A stretch of 64,000 nt of DNA from Oscillospiraceae bacterium (GCA_020025545.1 JAHHRX010000002.1:40590-104589), one strand, 5' to 3'. Shown: positions 18,254-27,308, counted from the first letter of the stretch. Notes: generated by a model not told the origin, from the letters alone. Made by a program: numbers and translations.

Positions 18254-18709
18254 TTAAAATTCCACACGAAGCCGCACCAGAGCAACTTCGGATTTTTCAA
18301 ATTCAATGGTTTCTTTTCCGGCTTCCAACGTAACTTTTCCGTCTTCGTAGCCCCGCAGGATGCCGGGGATTTCCTTAAGGCCGTTTCTGGGACGGTAGAG
18401 CTTCACGGTTACGGGGCTTCCCATAAACCGCTCAAAATCTCCGGGGCGCTTCAGGCTCCGTTCCAAACCGGCAGAGCACACCTCAAAATGATAGGATTCC
18501 GCAATGGGGTCCTTTTCATCCAGCACCGGGTCCACTGCCCGGGAAATGGCCTCGCAGTCGTTAATGTCCACGCTGCCGTCGGGCTTGTCGATATACAGCC
18601 GCAGGAACCGCTCGGAGCCTTCCCGCACATATTCCACATCCCACAGCTCACAGCCGAGAGACTCTACGATGGGCTTTGCAAAACCGGCAACCACTTCTGT
18701 TACTTTCAT
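18254..18709 (-). CDS. rimP: Ribosome maturation factor RimP
   Basis: 151 residues. The N-terminal part has ELWDVEYVREGSERFLRLYI and DINDCEAISRAVDPVLDE, the C-terminal SH3-like domain follows. It acts early in 30S assembly. ATG at 18709 is chosen for the AGAGG site eight bases upstream; an in-frame ATG six codons before lacks one. First gene of the nusA-infB operon. Confidence 0.94.
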   Translation of the reverse strand: MKVTEVVAGFAKPIVESLGCELWDVEYVREGSERFLRLYIDKPDGSVDINDCEAISRAVDPVLDEKDPIAESYHFEVCSAGLERSLKRPGDFERFMGSPVTVKLYRPRNGLKEIPGILRGYEDGKVTLEAGKETIEFEKSEVALVRLRVEF

Positions 18710-18734
18710 GTTATTCGCCTCTTTCATTCAAAAA

Positions 18735-18758
18735 GAGAGAGGGGCACGCCCCTCTCTC
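18735..18758 (-). terminator. Leader terminator/attenuator before rimP-nusA
   Basis: On the minus strand an 11-bp perfect stem GAGAGAGGGGC/GCCCCTCTCTC with a 2-nt loop is followed by TTTTTG. It is about 30 nt downstream of the expected transcription start and 26 nt upstream of the rimP ATG, so every operon transcript must pass it. Confidence 0.75.
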
Positions 18759-18786
18759 CTAAAAGTCAAACATCTTTACATGAGCG

Positions 18787-18815
18787 ATTATACCATTATC
18801 AAAGCAGGATTGCAA
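18787..18815 (-). promoter_or_regulatory. Sigma-A promoter of the rimP-nusA-infB operon
   Basis: Minus strand TTGCAA (18810-18815), 17 bp, TATAAT (18787-18792). It lies between the upstream ADP-ribosylglycohydrolase gene and the leader hairpin. Confidence 0.8.
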
Positions 18816-18888
18816 CCCCTTTTTCAAAGATTTCACCACATTTTTTCGCCTTTTTTCAGATAATGGGCAGGGATAAGCCTCTATTTTT

Positions 18889-19986
18889 CTAAATACCGGG
18901 GTGCAGATACTTCCGATCCCAGTCATCGTCAAAGAGGTTGCTTCCTTCCTCCATGGGACAGCCCTGCAGAAGATCATCCGCCAAAACCGTCAGCAGCTTT
19001 GCCGGCTCCAGACATTCCAGATAGAATTCCGGCAGAGCCTCCTGCCCCAGCACAGTGCCCAGCACCGCTCCCACAATGGCGCCCACCGCCGCCGAATGGC
19101 CGGAATGGTTCACTGCCGTAATCATGGCGGTATCAAAATCGCCGCCGCAGGTAATGCAGGCATACAGCGCTCCCGCCAGCACCTCCGGTGCCGTCTTGCA
19201 GCCCAGCCGTTCCATGGCATCGGCGGGCATGATGTCATGGGCCTCGGCCAAAGTCTGCGCCATTTGCAGCAGCTCCCAGATACGGGTCGTCTGGGAATAA
19301 TCCCTGCCGAACTGCAGCTGCACCGCATCCACGGTGTCCTGCAAGACTTCCGCCGCAGGGCGCTTTCCGTCCCGGATCAGCAGAGAAAGGGCATGGGTCA
19401 GCACCGCTCCGGAAAGGAACGCCCGAGGCTCACCGTGGGTCAGCGCCACGGTTTCTGCGCCCAGCAGATCCAGCTCCTTCTGCTCCATATCCAGCTTGGG
19501 AGCCAGCATGGCAATGGGCACCACCGCCGTCAATGCTCCCGGATGGACGGAGGGCATTGTCCGCTTCTCCAGCGTACCGAAGGCACCTCTGCCCAGAATG
19601 TCCAGCATTCTCGAATCCATATAGTTGCGCCGCTTCAGTTGGGGCACGGCAGAAAGCCAGCAGTAGTTTGGCTCCGGCTGGCAGTATTGCTGACTGCGGG
19701 ACCATTCCCGCAGGGCAAGCGCCACATAGCGGATCAGAGGGGATTTGTCCCCCTGCATCCGCTGGCGGGTCAGACCCATCAGCAGTCCGTCGGCGGCAAA
19801 TGCCGCCAGCTGGGTATAGGAGGTCACATCGGCATAGCCGTTGGCAAGATCATAACCCAGCAGGCCGTTGGGGCCGTAGTCCTCCCGGATTTCGGCAAGC
19901 GACCGGTCATCTACGGTATAGCCCATGGCATCGCCCACGGCGAGCCCCAGCAGGCATCCCCGGAAGATATTGTATTTTTCCTCCAT
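18889..19986 (-). CDS. ADP-ribosylglycohydrolase family protein
   Basis: 365 residues. The N-terminus has GCLLGLAVGDAMGYTVDD, the opening of the DraG/ARH fold, with metal ligands expected there and in the later GGDFDTAMITAVNHSGHSAA (normally GNDADT; here the second position is G and the fourth F). These enzymes remove ADP-ribose from proteins or small molecules using two Mg2+. The changed second metal motif could mean altered catalysis. No ADP-ribosyltransferase partner is nearby. ATG at 19986 has GGAGG upstream and its own promoter. Confidence 0.82.
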   Translation of the reverse strand: MEEKYNIFRGCLLGLAVGDAMGYTVDDRSLAEIREDYGPNGLLGYDLANGYADVTSYTQLAAFAADGLLMGLTRQRMQGDKSPLIRYVALALREWSRSQQYCQPEPNYCWLSAVPQLKRRNYMDSRMLDILGRGAFGTLEKRTMPSVHPGALTAVVPIAMLAPKLDMEQKELDLLGAETVALTHGEPRAFLSGAVLTHALSLLIRDGKRPAAEVLQDTVDAVQLQFGRDYSQTTRIWELLQMAQTLAEAHDIMPADAMERLGCKTAPEVLAGALYACITCGGDFDTAMITAVNHSGHSAAVGAIVGAVLGTVLGQEALPEFYLECLEPAKLLTVLADDLLQGCPMEEGSNLFDDDWDRKYLHPGI

Positions 19987-20017
19987 CTCGGCCCCTCCTT
20001 CGGAACTTTCTAAGGGT

Positions 20018-20046
20018 ATTATAGCGATATTCCCCGAAAAACGCAA
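20018..20046 (-). promoter_or_regulatory. Sigma-A promoter for the ADP-ribosylglycohydrolase
   Basis: Minus strand TTGCGT, 17 bp, TATAAT. Confidence 0.75.
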
Positions 20047-20052
20047 GAAAAA

Positions 20053-20084
20053 ATATACCGCAGGCTGGATTTCCTGCGGCATAT
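20053..20084 (-). terminator. Terminator of the MocR-type gene
   Basis: Stem CCGCAGG/CCTGCGG plus ATAT/ATAT outer pairs, followed on the minus strand by ATTTTTTC. It touches the stop codon of the 20084-21448 gene. Confidence 0.8.
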
Positions 20085-21448
20085 CAGCCAATATCTGTAT
20101 TTTGAAGACAGCTAAGCTTTGTTTCGTCCAGACCGGAGTAGTTAATGACCAGATACCCCTGCTTTGCCACATCCGTTCCGCCCCGGTAATAGCTGCTGAG
20201 GGTTCGCACCCGGACACCCTGACTCTGCCAGCGCGCCATCAGCGCCTCATCGCTGAGCGTGGTTGTCACCTTCACCAGAAAGTGCAGTCCCGCATCCTTT
20301 TCGAGAATCTCCATCCGGTTGGCCCAAGGGCACTTTTCCAGCGCCGCCGCCACCAGATCCCGGCGGGAGCGGTAAAATTTTCGCATCCGGTTGATATGCT
20401 TTTCAAAATGTCCTTCGCTGAGGAACTGCGCCAGCGTATACTGCTCAAAGCTCGCCACGGTACAGCTGTAAAATCCCAGCTTGTTCCGAAATTCCTGCAG
20501 GAGTGCATCCGGCAGCACCATGTAGCCCACACGGATGGAGGGTGCCAGAGTCTTGGTAAAGGAATTCATATAGATGACCCTTCCATGCCGATCCAGCGCC
20601 TGCAATGCAGGAAGGGGATGGGTATGGAAGCGAAATTCCGAATCGTAATCATCTTCGATAATGTAGCCGTCCTGCTTTTCCGCCCAGCTCAGCAGCTCCT
20701 GCCGCCGCTTCACCGGCGTGACAATACCGGTAGGGAAGTGGTGAGAAGGGGAAATGTGCAGCACCCGGGCCTGCCCCAGTCTGTCCGGCAGAACGCCCCG
20801 CTCATCCATAGGCGCCGCCACGCAGCGGACACCGCCGGCGGCATAGATTTTGGGGATTTTGTCGTAGCCCGGCTCCTCAATGGCGTAAACCAGATCCCGC
20901 CCCAGAAGCTGGATCAGCAGATTATAAAGGAAATCCGTTCCCGCTCCGATGACGATATTTTCAGGGCTTACGGTCATCCCCCGAAAATCTGCCAGATGCC
21001 CTGCGATGGCCCGCCGAAGCTCCGGACACCCCTGGGTGTGGAGCGGCTGCAAAAGGGTCTTTCCGTAATTCTGAATCACCTGCCGCTGGAGCTTTGTCCA
21101 CACGGAAAAGGGAAATTTTGCAGGGCCGTTGGCGGTAAGATCCAGCAGCATCTCTTCCTGCTTTTTCGGCTCCTGCTCCGGCAGAAGCCGCACCTGCGGC
21201 CGGTATTCGGCAGCTTCCACAAAATAGCCCACCTTCTCCCGGGAGGTGATATATCCCTCCGCCAGAAGCTGATTGTAGGCGGTTTCCACGGTGATCCTGC
21301 TGACCTCCAGATTTTCTGCCAGTGCCCGCTTGGAGGGAAGCTTTTCCCCCGGCAGCAGCTTTCCGGATTGAATGTCCTGCCGTATCCGGCGGTAAAGCGA
21401 CTCATAGAGAGGGACGCCGGGGGACTTTTTGATTTCATATGTCAGCAC
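20084..21448 (-). CDS. MocR/PdxR-type GntR regulator with aminotransferase domain
   Basis: 454 residues with a GTG start (AAGGAG eight bases upstream). Residues 1-75 are a GntR winged helix (LYESLYRRIRQDIQSGKL, then KRALAENLEVSRITVETAYN); the rest is a fold-type I aminotransferase domain with the PLP-lysine region YMNSFTKTLAPSIRVGYM. Such proteins usually sense PLP or amino compounds and regulate nearby genes. Thirteen bases follow the P-type ATPase gene, so it is at the end of the thiN-ATPase unit; its target is unknown. Confidence 0.9.
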   Translation of the reverse strand: MLTYEIKKSPGVPLYESLYRRIRQDIQSGKLLPGEKLPSKRALAENLEVSRITVETAYNQLLAEGYITSREKVGYFVEAAEYRPQVRLLPEQEPKKQEEMLLDLTANGPAKFPFSVWTKLQRQVIQNYGKTLLQPLHTQGCPELRRAIAGHLADFRGMTVSPENIVIGAGTDFLYNLLIQLLGRDLVYAIEEPGYDKIPKIYAAGGVRCVAAPMDERGVLPDRLGQARVLHISPSHHFPTGIVTPVKRRQELLSWAEKQDGYIIEDDYDSEFRFHTHPLPALQALDRHGRVIYMNSFTKTLAPSIRVGYMVLPDALLQEFRNKLGFYSCTVASFEQYTLAQFLSEGHFEKHINRMRKFYRSRRDLVAAALEKCPWANRMEILEKDAGLHFLVKVTTTLSDEALMARWQSQGVRVRTLSSYYRGGTDVAKQGYLVINYSGLDETKLSCLQNTDIG

Positions 21449-21461
21449 GGCGCCCGCTCCT

Positions 21462-23864
21462 TTAATTATTCTTCGTTTTCTTTGTTCGGTACAGCTTTTC
21501 GCCCCAACGGAACAGCCGGGTCATGGCAATGAACACCAGCACCGCCACCATTGTCAGGGTAAACAGCACCAGACGGCTCTTCATGTCTCCGGGGTTCAGC
21601 TCGAAGAAGCCTTGAAGCACCGTGAAACAGAACACCAGTCCTGCGCCCATAACAATGCAGATGATCCGGCGGAACCGGTCAAAGGGCTGGCAGACCTGCA
21701 GCAGCACCAGCATTCCCACAAAAGCCAGCAGTGCGGCACAGGCTGTGGAGATCTGCTCCGGGGCAATGGCGAACACCGCCATAAATGTCTGCGCCATGAG
21801 CACTACGAAAATATTGGTAAGTCCCCCCGGCAATGCTCTGCGGAGGACGCCGGTAATAAACCTGCCCTGCACCCGCTCGTAGTTGGGCTCCATTGCCAGA
21901 AAGAAGGAGGGGATGCCGATGGTCAGGGAGGAAATCAGCGTCAGGTGCATGGGCACCAGAGGATAGGGCCAGCCGGTGAACAATGTGAACACCGCAAGGC
22001 CGATGGAAAAAATATTTTTCACAAGGAAAAGGATTGCCGCGCGCTGGATATTGTTGATAACCCGGCGGCCTTCTCCCACGATACTGGGCATGGCGGCAAA
22101 ATCGGATTTCAGCAGCACCAGCTGCGCAATCTGGCTTGCTGCCTGTGCGCCGCCCGCCATTGCGATGCCGCAGTCAGATTCCCGCATGGCAAGCACATCG
22201 TTGACGCCGTCGCCGGTCATGGCCACGGTGTGCCCCTGCTCTTTGAGAGCGTGAATCAGCTTTTTCTTCTGATCCGGGGTCACACGGCCGAAAACCGTGT
22301 AATTTGCCGCAGCAAAATAGATATCATCATCACTTTCCAGCTGAGAGGCATCCACATAGGCCTCCGCATTGGGGATTCCCGCACGGCCGGCAACATCGGA
22401 AACCGTTGCCGGGTGGTCGCCGGAAATGACCTTTACCTCCACACCCTGCTTGGCGAAATATTCAAAGGTCTTGGGGGCATTGGCCCGGATTCGGTTGGTA
22501 AGCACCGCCAGCGCCAGAGGCCGCAGCTTTCCCGGCTCCAGAGTTTCACAGAATTCTCCGGCATGCTGGGCGATCATAATCACACGGTAGCCACGGCCTG
22601 ACCATGCCTCCACCGTTTCTCTGTATTCCTCATAGCGGCTTCCCAGCATAAATTCGGGAGCACCCACCAAAAATGTACCCTGTCCCCGGAAGGTCGCGGC
22701 ACTCCATTTGGTCTGAGAGGTAAAGGGGATTCGCTGCAGACATTCCCAGTTCGTTTCCCCGGCGTAAAGCTCCGCCATAGCCCGGGCAGTTTCGTTTTCC
22801 GGCTCCACATTGGAATAGATAGCCGCAAGGATCTGCTCCAGCCGCTCCGGAGGATCGTTTGTGAGGGGGATCAGATTGTCTGCCTCCATTCTGGACTCCG
22901 TGATGGTGCCGGTCTTATCCACGCACAGAACATCCACTCTGGCAAGGGTTTCGATGCAGTTCATGTCCTGCACCAGAACCTTTTTCTTTGTGAGCTTCAG
23001 GGCGGACACCGCCATCGCCACACTGGTCAGCAGATACAGTCCCTCAGGGATCATACCCACCAGTGCCGACACCGTTCCCTCCACGCTCTGGCGCAGGTTC
23101 AGCTGAATAACGCTGTACTGCTTATAAAACAGCATCAGTCCCACGGGAATCAGCATAATGCCCACCACCCGGATCAGCTTATCCAGAGAGAGCATCATTT
23201 CGGATTTGGCGGCCATGGGGTCTGCCTTGGCTTCTGCCGCAAGCTTTGCCGCGAAAGCATCCTGTCCTACATGGGTCAGCTGAACGCGTCCTTTTCCCGC
23301 CACCACGAAGCTGCCGGATTTCAGTTCGTCCCCGGGGCGCTTCACAATGACATCCGCCTCGCCGGTAATGAGGGATTCATTGACCTGCAATTCGCCGGTA
23401 CGCAGAGTTGCGTCGGCGCAGATCTGATCTCCTGCGGAAAATTCCACAATATCATCCCGCACCAGAAGGTCGGAGCGCACCAGCTTCACTTCACCTTCCC
23501 GCACCGTGCGGATTTTTTTTGCCGCCACCAGCGTCAGCTTGTCAACCGCCCGCTTGGCACGGATTTCCTGATAGCAGCCGATGCAGGTATTGCAGACCAC
23601 GACCACCAAAAAGGTCATATTTTTCAAAGGAGAGCCGCCGATGATCAGAATCGCAGCCAGAACTATGAAAACAAAGTTAAAAAATGTCAGCGTGTTTTCA
23701 AGAATGATCTCTTTTTCCGTTCTGTTGGCGCTTTGGGGCGTGCCGTTGCTCCATCCGCAGGTCTTGCGCCGGAGCACCTGCTCCATGGTAAGACCCGTTT
23801 CCGGGGGTGCATCCACCACCGCCACATCCACGCGCATATCGGGTTTTTCTATTTTTGCCGCCAC
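21462..23864 (-). CDS. Cation-transporting P-type ATPase
   Basis: 800 residues, GTG start with AAGGAG upstream. It has the phosphorylation motif DKTGTIT, the actuator motif in the variant form LITGEAD, the nucleotide-binding domain, MTGDGVNDVLAMRESDCGIAM at the hinge, and about ten membrane helices (four before and six after the large loop). The shortened N-terminus and TGEAD variant resemble the CtpE/Exp7 subgroup rather than classical PacL Ca2+ pumps; Ca2+ or another divalent metal is a guess. Directly after thiN and before the MocR gene. Confidence 0.88.
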   Translation of the reverse strand: MAAKIEKPDMRVDVAVVDAPPETGLTMEQVLRRKTCGWSNGTPQSANRTEKEIILENTLTFFNFVFIVLAAILIIGGSPLKNMTFLVVVVCNTCIGCYQEIRAKRAVDKLTLVAAKKIRTVREGEVKLVRSDLLVRDDIVEFSAGDQICADATLRTGELQVNESLITGEADVIVKRPGDELKSGSFVVAGKGRVQLTHVGQDAFAAKLAAEAKADPMAAKSEMMLSLDKLIRVVGIMLIPVGLMLFYKQYSVIQLNLRQSVEGTVSALVGMIPEGLYLLTSVAMAVSALKLTKKKVLVQDMNCIETLARVDVLCVDKTGTITESRMEADNLIPLTNDPPERLEQILAAIYSNVEPENETARAMAELYAGETNWECLQRIPFTSQTKWSAATFRGQGTFLVGAPEFMLGSRYEEYRETVEAWSGRGYRVIMIAQHAGEFCETLEPGKLRPLALAVLTNRIRANAPKTFEYFAKQGVEVKVISGDHPATVSDVAGRAGIPNAEAYVDASQLESDDDIYFAAANYTVFGRVTPDQKKKLIHALKEQGHTVAMTGDGVNDVLAMRESDCGIAMAGGAQAASQIAQLVLLKSDFAAMPSIVGEGRRVINNIQRAAILFLVKNIFSIGLAVFTLFTGWPYPLVPMHLTLISSLTIGIPSFFLAMEPNYERVQGRFITGVLRRALPGGLTNIFVVLMAQTFMAVFAIAPEQISTACAALLAFVGMLVLLQVCQPFDRFRRIICIVMGAGLVFCFTVLQGFFELNPGDMKSRLVLFTLTMVAVLVFIAMTRLFRWGEKLYRTKKTKNN

Positions 23865-23890
23865 CGTTTATCCGCTCCTTAGACCGTTTT

Positions 23891-24526
23891 TCAGGATCTC
23901 CCCTGAGGGAATCCGTTAACCGTGTCCCATATTATCAGAAGATTCCCGTCTTTGACGGAAATTTCGCTTTCTTTTCCTGCAAAATGATTGCTGACCCCCA
24001 AAGGAAAACCGCTTTGCAGGGTTCCGTTTTCCAAGGGGTACTGCAAATTTCGGATGGACACGCCCCGGGCATCGGCACCGAGGCAGAATACAGACACAAT
24101 CCCCGTGGCCTCTTTGGAAAAGGAAATATGTCCGTTTCGCAGCACCGTCACCAGATACCGTCTGTCCGCCAGATATCCCACTGCGCCGTGCTCCGCAAGA
24201 AACTGAAGCACGCCGAAATTTGCCACCGTATGGTCAAGTCTTTCTCCGCCCAGCGCGCCGTACAGCAGAAATTCCCGGTAGCCCAACGCCATGCCCCTGC
24301 GAACGGCCAGCATGGAATCCGTGTCAGCCTTCTCCACCGGAAACACCTGCGCCCCGGCGGGAGCGTAGCCCAGCGAATCAAAATCCCCCAGAATTCCATC
24401 CGGCTCGATGCCCAGCTTCTGCAAGTGCCGAAGGCCGCCGTCGGCCGCCAGCACAAAATCCCCGGATTCGATGGGCTCGATGAGGCCATCAAAATCCGCC
24501 GCACAGAAAATGACGCATTTTCCCAA
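23891..24526 (-). CDS. thiN: Thiamine pyrophosphokinase
   Basis: 211 residues, start TTG at 24526 with GGAGG upstream; no ATG is available. Conserved blocks are AADGGLRHLQKLG, DGILGDFDSLG, EKADTDSMLAVRRGM and GALGGERLDHTVAN, which bind ATP, Mg2+ and thiamine. It converts thiamine to thiamine diphosphate. The ATPase follows after 26 bases. Confidence 0.93.
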   Translation of the reverse strand: MGKCVIFCAADFDGLIEPIESGDFVLAADGGLRHLQKLGIEPDGILGDFDSLGYAPAGAQVFPVEKADTDSMLAVRRGMALGYREFLLYGALGGERLDHTVANFGVLQFLAEHGAVGYLADRRYLVTVLRNGHISFSKEATGIVSVFCLGADARGVSIRNLQYPLENGTLQSGFPLGVSNHFAGKESEISVKDGNLLIIWDTVNGFPQGRS

Positions 24527-24598
24527 CTTTCCGTCCTCCGAAATATACCCTATATTTTAATCATTTTACCACAGGTTTCCCAAAAGGAAAAGGGTTTC

Positions 24599-24658
24599 CG
24601 CTCTCTTTGTTCGTTAATTTTCTTTGAACAAAGAGAGCGCACCCTGATGGGTGCGCTC
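24599..24658 (-). terminator. Two overlapping hairpins between the RNA methyltransferase gene and thiN
   Basis: Hairpin A pairs 24599-24612 with 24626-24639 (14 bp). Hairpin B pairs GAGCGCACCC (24635-24644) with GGGTGCGCTC (24649-24658). They share bases 24635-24639, so both cannot form fully. Only a weak T tract follows; it may be a terminator or a processing site. Confidence 0.5.
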
Positions 24659-24667
24659 CCGAAAAAA

Positions 24668-25798
24668 TCAGCGCTTACGGCGGTCATCCGTAAACATATA
24701 GTAATCACATTTGATTTTGCCGTTGTAGAATTTCCGCTTTTTGTCCGCACGGCGGCCAAAATAATGTTCAAACTCCGGCTCGGAGGTGATGACATATTTC
24801 TTCCACTCGTTGGCAAATTTCAGGTGCCGTCCCAAAGCCGCATACAGCCGCTGAGCGCTCTGCTGTTCCATCATCCGCTGACCGTAGGGAGGATTGCACA
24901 CAATGATGCCAGAGGGCGCAGGCAGGCTCATTTTGGTGGCATCCCCGTCCCGGAAGGTCACGCAGTCGGAAACGCCTGCCTTGCGGGCGTTGGCAAAGGC
25001 CAGAGAGACACAGCTGGGATCGTTATCGGAGCCCATGATCCGGTATTCGCCGTTAAATTCCTTAGAGCGGGCCTCATCCTTCACCTGCGTCCAGACTTCC
25101 TTAGGCATCCACGGGAAGTTTTCGGCGGCAAAATGCCGGTTCAGACCCGGCGCACGGTTCTTTGCAATGAGCGCCGCCTCGATGGGAATGGTGCCGGAGC
25201 CGCAGAAGGGATCCCAGAAAAAGTCTCTGCCCCGGTAGCGGGTCAGCTGGATCATGCCCGCCGCCAGTGTTTCATGGAGGGGTGCATCGTTGCTCACCGC
25301 ACGGTAGCCCCGCTTGTGCAGTCCCGCACCGGAGGTATCCAGAGAAAGGGTGACCTGATCGTTCAGAATGGTAAAATGGAGCTGGAACAGTGTCCCCGTC
25401 TCCGGGAGCCAGCTGACCCCGTATTTTTCCCCCAGACGCCGGGAGGCTGCCTTTTTGATAATGGCCTGACAGTCGGAAACGCTCATCAGCTGGCTGTTCA
25501 GGCAGTGACCCTTTACGGGGAACTGACCGTCCTTGGGAATATAGTCCTCCAAATTGGCATGGCAGACCCCCTGAAACAGCTCCTCAAAGCTCTTGGCGGT
25601 AAACTGCGCCAGCACCACCATGACACGCTCACCGGTGCGCAGGCAGACATTGGCCTTTGCAAGGGCTGTCTCGTCGCCGGTAAAGAACACACGGCGATCC
25701 TCCACACGAACATTTTCCAGATTCATCCGGCGAAGCTCGTCACCGGCAATACCTTCAAGGCCAAAGAGGGTAGGGACAATAAAATTCATATTACGCAT
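24668..25798 (-). CDS. THUMP-domain class I SAM RNA methyltransferase (YpsC/RlmL-N type)
   Basis: 376 residues. An N-terminal ferredoxin-like and THUMP part (about residues 1-160, RNA binding) precedes a Rossmann methyltransferase with DPFCGSGTIPIEAALIA (SAM loop), GSDNDPSCV and the catalytic NPPYG motif. The family methylates guanine N2 in 23S rRNA (as the RlmL N-terminal half does). ATG at 25798 with GGAGG. It has its own promoter and a roughly 170-nt leader in which I see no recognised element. Confidence 0.92.
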   Translation of the reverse strand: MRNMNFIVPTLFGLEGIAGDELRRMNLENVRVEDRRVFFTGDETALAKANVCLRTGERVMVVLAQFTAKSFEELFQGVCHANLEDYIPKDGQFPVKGHCLNSQLMSVSDCQAIIKKAASRRLGEKYGVSWLPETGTLFQLHFTILNDQVTLSLDTSGAGLHKRGYRAVSNDAPLHETLAAGMIQLTRYRGRDFFWDPFCGSGTIPIEAALIAKNRAPGLNRHFAAENFPWMPKEVWTQVKDEARSKEFNGEYRIMGSDNDPSCVSLAFANARKAGVSDCVTFRDGDATKMSLPAPSGIIVCNPPYGQRMMEQQSAQRLYAALGRHLKFANEWKKYVITSEPEFEHYFGRRADKKRKFYNGKIKCDYYMFTDDRRKR

Positions 25799-25975
25799 AA
25801 TACCTCCGACAGGGGATGATTTTTCAGACTTCCGGCGGCGTTTTGCCCGGTTCGGTGCAGGATATGCCGCCCGGCAGGGCTTTCCGGAGGACGGCCCCGC
25901 ATATACGGACAGCCCCGGAAAAAGTGCCTGTTTTCCCGAAAATGGTCATTCCCGCCCAGTTTATTGATGGGATAT

Positions 25976-26004
25976 ATTATAGCATCCTTTTTTCGTCCGT
26001 GCAA
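25976..26004 (-). promoter_or_regulatory. Sigma-A promoter for the RNA methyltransferase
   Basis: Minus strand TTGCAC, 17 bp, TATAAT. Confidence 0.8.
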
Positions 26005-26052
26005 GTATCAAAAGTGTGTGGATGCCCCATAAAACCGCATTTCCCATGCAAA

Positions 26053-26082
26053 AAAACCGCCATCCGGCTGGATGGCGGTTTT
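26053..26082 (-). terminator. Terminator of gap
   Basis: 13-bp perfect stem AAAACCGCCATCC/GGATGGCGGTTTT around a 4-nt loop; T residues follow on the minus strand. Confidence 0.9.
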
Positions 26083-26099
26083 CGGTAGCAAAACTACAA

Positions 26100-27116
26100 T
26101 TACAGCAGAGTGGAGAAGTGCTTGATGGTACGGACCATCTGAGAAACATAGGAGTTCTCGTTGTCGTACCAGGAAACAACCTGAACCTGAGTCTTGCCGT
26201 CGGGCAGAGCGCAAACCATGGTCTGAGTTGCATCGAACAGAGAGCCATAACGCATGCCAACGATGTCGGAAGAAACGATCTCGTCGGTGTTGTAGCCGAA
26301 GGACTCGGTAGCAGCAGCCTTCATAGCAGCGTTGATCTCGTCAACAGTGACGGACTTAGAAACAACTGCATTCAGGATGGTGGTGGAGCCGGTGGGGGTG
26401 GGAACACGCTGTGCAGCGCCGATCAGCTTGCCGTTCAGCTCGGGGATAACCAGGCCGATAGCCTTAGCAGCACCGGTGGAGTTGGGAACGATGTTCACAG
26501 CGCCAGCACGGCTGCGGCGCAGGTCGCCCTTTCTCTGGGGGCCGTCCAGGATCATCTGGTCGCCGGTGTAAGCGTGGATGGTGCACATAATGCCGGTCTC
26601 AACGGTAGCCAGGTCGTTCAGAGCCTTTGCCATGGGAGCCAGGCAGTTGGTGGTGCAGGAAGCAGCGGAGATGATGTTGTCTTCCTTGGTCAGGATGTCG
26701 TGGTTAACATTGTAAACGATGGTGGGCAGATCGTTGCCTGCGGGAGCAGAGATAACAACCTTCTTAGCGCCAGCGTCGATATGAGCCTGAGCCTTAGCCT
26801 TAGAGGTGTAGAAGCCGGTGCACTCCAGGACAACGTCAACACCCAGCTCGCCCCAGGGCAGCTCAGCAGCGTTAGCCTTAGCGTAGATGGTGATCTTCTT
26901 ACCATCGACAACGATGTTGTCCTCGCCAGCCTCGACGACATGACCCTGAGCAGCGTAATTGCCCTGAGTGGAATCGTACTTCAGCAGGTGAGCCAGCATC
27001 TTGGGAGAGGTCAGGTCGTTGATAGCAACAACTTCGAAGCCCTCAGCACCGAACATCTGACGGAAAGCCAGACGGCCGATACGACCAAAACCGTTAATAG
27101 CAACTTTAACAGACAT
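26100..27116 (-). CDS. gap: Glyceraldehyde-3-phosphate dehydrogenase
   Basis: 338 residues. VAINGFGRIGRLAFR binds NAD at the N-terminus, SAASCTTNCLAP holds the catalytic Cys (about residue 155), and the substrate-binding GAAKAIGLVIPELNGKL follows. It carries the central NAD-dependent glycolytic step. ATG at 27116 has GGAGGAA upstream. Codon choice is strongly biased, as expected for very high expression. It stands alone and is not followed by pgk. Confidence 0.97.
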   Translation of the reverse strand: MSVKVAINGFGRIGRLAFRQMFGAEGFEVVAINDLTSPKMLAHLLKYDSTQGNYAAQGHVVEAGEDNIVVDGKKITIYAKANAAELPWGELGVDVVLECTGFYTSKAKAQAHIDAGAKKVVISAPAGNDLPTIVYNVNHDILTKEDNIISAASCTTNCLAPMAKALNDLATVETGIMCTIHAYTGDQMILDGPQRKGDLRRSRAGAVNIVPNSTGAAKAIGLVIPELNGKLIGAAQRVPTPTGSTTILNAVVSKSVTVDEINAAMKAAATESFGYNTDEIVSSDIVGMRYGSLFDATQTMVCALPDGKTQVQVVSWYDNENSYVSQMVRTIKHFSTLL

Positions 27117-27137
27117 GATAATTTCCTCCATTCAAAT

Positions 27138-27152
27138 TACTGCATTGCAGTA
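27138..27152. promoter_or_regulatory. Palindrome in the gap leader
   Basis: TACTGCATTGCAGTA, 7-bp arms around one base, between the gap promoter and RBS. It could be an operator or a small 5' hairpin. Confidence 0.4.
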
Positions 27153-27199
27153 TATTCAGATGTTTATATACAGCGCCGTTATCGGCCCCATACACGCTC

Positions 27200-27228
27200 A
27201 TTATACAACAGGAACCACTCATTGTAAA
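27200..27228 (-). promoter_or_regulatory. Sigma-A promoter for gap
   Basis: Minus strand TTTACA, 17 bp, TATAAT. Confidence 0.85.
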
Positions 27229-27308
27229 GTCCCCGAACTGTAAAAATAAGTTGTTTTTCCCCTTAAATAATTGACACAGGTAACAAAATGACTGCATTTG
27301 GGAAAGTT

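Noticed and set aside
25799..25975. Riboswitch in the 170-nt leader of the RNA methyltransferase gene
   Set aside because: GC-rich with some inverted pieces, but no conserved riboswitch core that I can identify.
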